NCBI GenBank assembly: GCA_900552465.1
Contig: URZO01000152.1
Coordinates: 1 to 6,168, forward strand
Source of the DNA: an uncultured Parabacteroides sp.
GTDB lineage: Bacteria > Bacteroidota > Bacteroidia > Bacteroidales > Tannerellaceae
DNA length: 6,168 nt
Direction of reading: 5' to 3'
Shown: in pieces, positions 6,002 to 6,168 of the stretch
Numbering within the stretch: the first letter of the stretch is position 1
How the letters are laid out: every line of letters begins with the position of its first letter
Notes under the pieces: generated by a model
The model's database searches: none
The model's input: the letters and a program-made list of their open reading frames with translations, nothing else
Told to the model about the DNA's origin: nothing
Position numbers and translations under genes: made by a program

Positions 6002-6168
6002 TTAAATATAAAATTGAACTAATTCAATTAAACGATATAGAGGAGAGAGAAACGCCGGCTCATCATTTGGCATATATGAGCTATTTGTGTCATTGCTTTC
6101 CAACAAGGTATCACCTTGTGCCGCAGGCTCTCTTTTGCCGTTCGTTTCAACGAACGGTTTTAAAGATT
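6002..6168 (-). CDS. Possible 3' end of an upstream gene, or an open repeat sequence
   Basis: On the minus strand a frame stays open from the window edge (first full codon 6166-6164) for 54 codons to a TAA at 6004-6002. The predicted tail is hydrophilic at first (KPFVETNGKREPAAQGD) and ends in PLYRLIELVQFYI. It could be the C-terminus of a gene that starts beyond the window, perhaps a regulator placed before the efflux operon. I do not recognise the protein. Against a real gene, two strong hairpins and an 18-bp palindrome lie inside it, its last codons are AT-rich like spacer DNA, and 54 open codons can occur by chance. An internal ATG at 6073-6071 has no evident ribosome site. Confidence 0.3.
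   Translation of the reverse strand, partial: SLKPFVETNGKREPAAQGDTLLESNDTNSSYMPNDEPAFLSPLYRLIELVQFYI
6012..6029. promoter_or_regulatory. 18-bp palindrome, candidate operator of the efflux operon
   Basis: AATTGAA-CTAA-TTCAATT is a perfect inverted repeat with 7-bp arms and a 4-base centre. It lies 112 bp before the TolC-gene start and at the -33 position of the distal promoter candidate. Its size and symmetry suit a dimeric repressor of the TetR or MarR type, which often control efflux operons. No regulator gene is seen in the window, so the binding protein is unknown. Confidence 0.4.
6103..6119. repeat. Inverted repeat, 7-bp arms (hairpin 1)
   Basis: ACAAGGT-ATC-ACCTTGT is a perfect inverted repeat with a 3-base loop. 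It can form a hairpin in RNA from either strand. No T-tract follows it, so it is not a plain terminator. Confidence 0.45.
6138..6157. repeat. Inverted repeat, 9-bp arms (hairpin 2)
   Basis: CCGTTCGTT-TC-AACGAACGG has 9-bp arms and a 2-base centre; in RNA the loop would open to about 4-6 bases. On the plus strand it is followed by TTTTAAAG, and an outer CTTT (6132-6135) can pair with AAAG (6162-6165). This could be a plus-strand terminator, but no plus-strand gene or promoter is seen to its left. With hairpin 1 it may belong to a dispersed palindromic repeat. Confidence 0.45.

Noticed and set aside
6103..6168. Plus-strand small RNA ending at hairpin 2 with TTTT
   Set aside because: No TAnnTTTG element was found on the plus strand between 5940 and 6100 to start such a transcript, and the T-run is only four bases.

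Overview
The window looks like a chromosomal segment from a Bacteroidales bacterium, probably Bacteroides or Parabacteroides. The basis is AT-rich intergenic DNA, weak or A-rich ribosome binding sites, upstream matches to the Bacteroides -7 promoter element TAnnTTTG, and a Tat-dependent lipoprotein of the sugar isomerase type common in that order. All five complete genes lie on the minus strand, so transcription runs from the right edge to the left.

From right to left: positions 5900-6168 hold a regulatory and repeat-rich region. It contains two hairpin-forming inverted repeats, an 18-bp palindrome, two -7 promoter-like elements and possibly the 3' end of an upstream gene. Positions 5899-1067 hold a compact four-gene operon: a TolC-type outer membrane channel, an HlyD/YbhG-type membrane fusion protein, and two paralogous ABC-2 permeases. 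Spacings are 23 bp, a 1-bp TAATG overlap, and 11 bp. The products would form a tripartite efflux system spanning both membranes, similar in plan to E. coli YbhFSR with YbhG, but no ATP-binding subunit is encoded here.

After a 63-bp gap with a possible promoter of its own, positions 1003-116 encode a Tat-exported, probably lipid-anchored TIM-barrel protein of the sugar phosphate isomerase/epimerase family. It is functionally unrelated to the exporter and probably serves sugar metabolism outside the cytoplasm. Positions 1-115 carry short direct and inverted repeats, including a 12-bp repeat that copies the last codons of this gene.

The genes are ordinary members of known families. The points of most interest are the missing ATPase, the palindrome over the efflux promoter, and the repeat structure at both edges. 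I see no tRNA, rRNA, CRISPR array or transposase.
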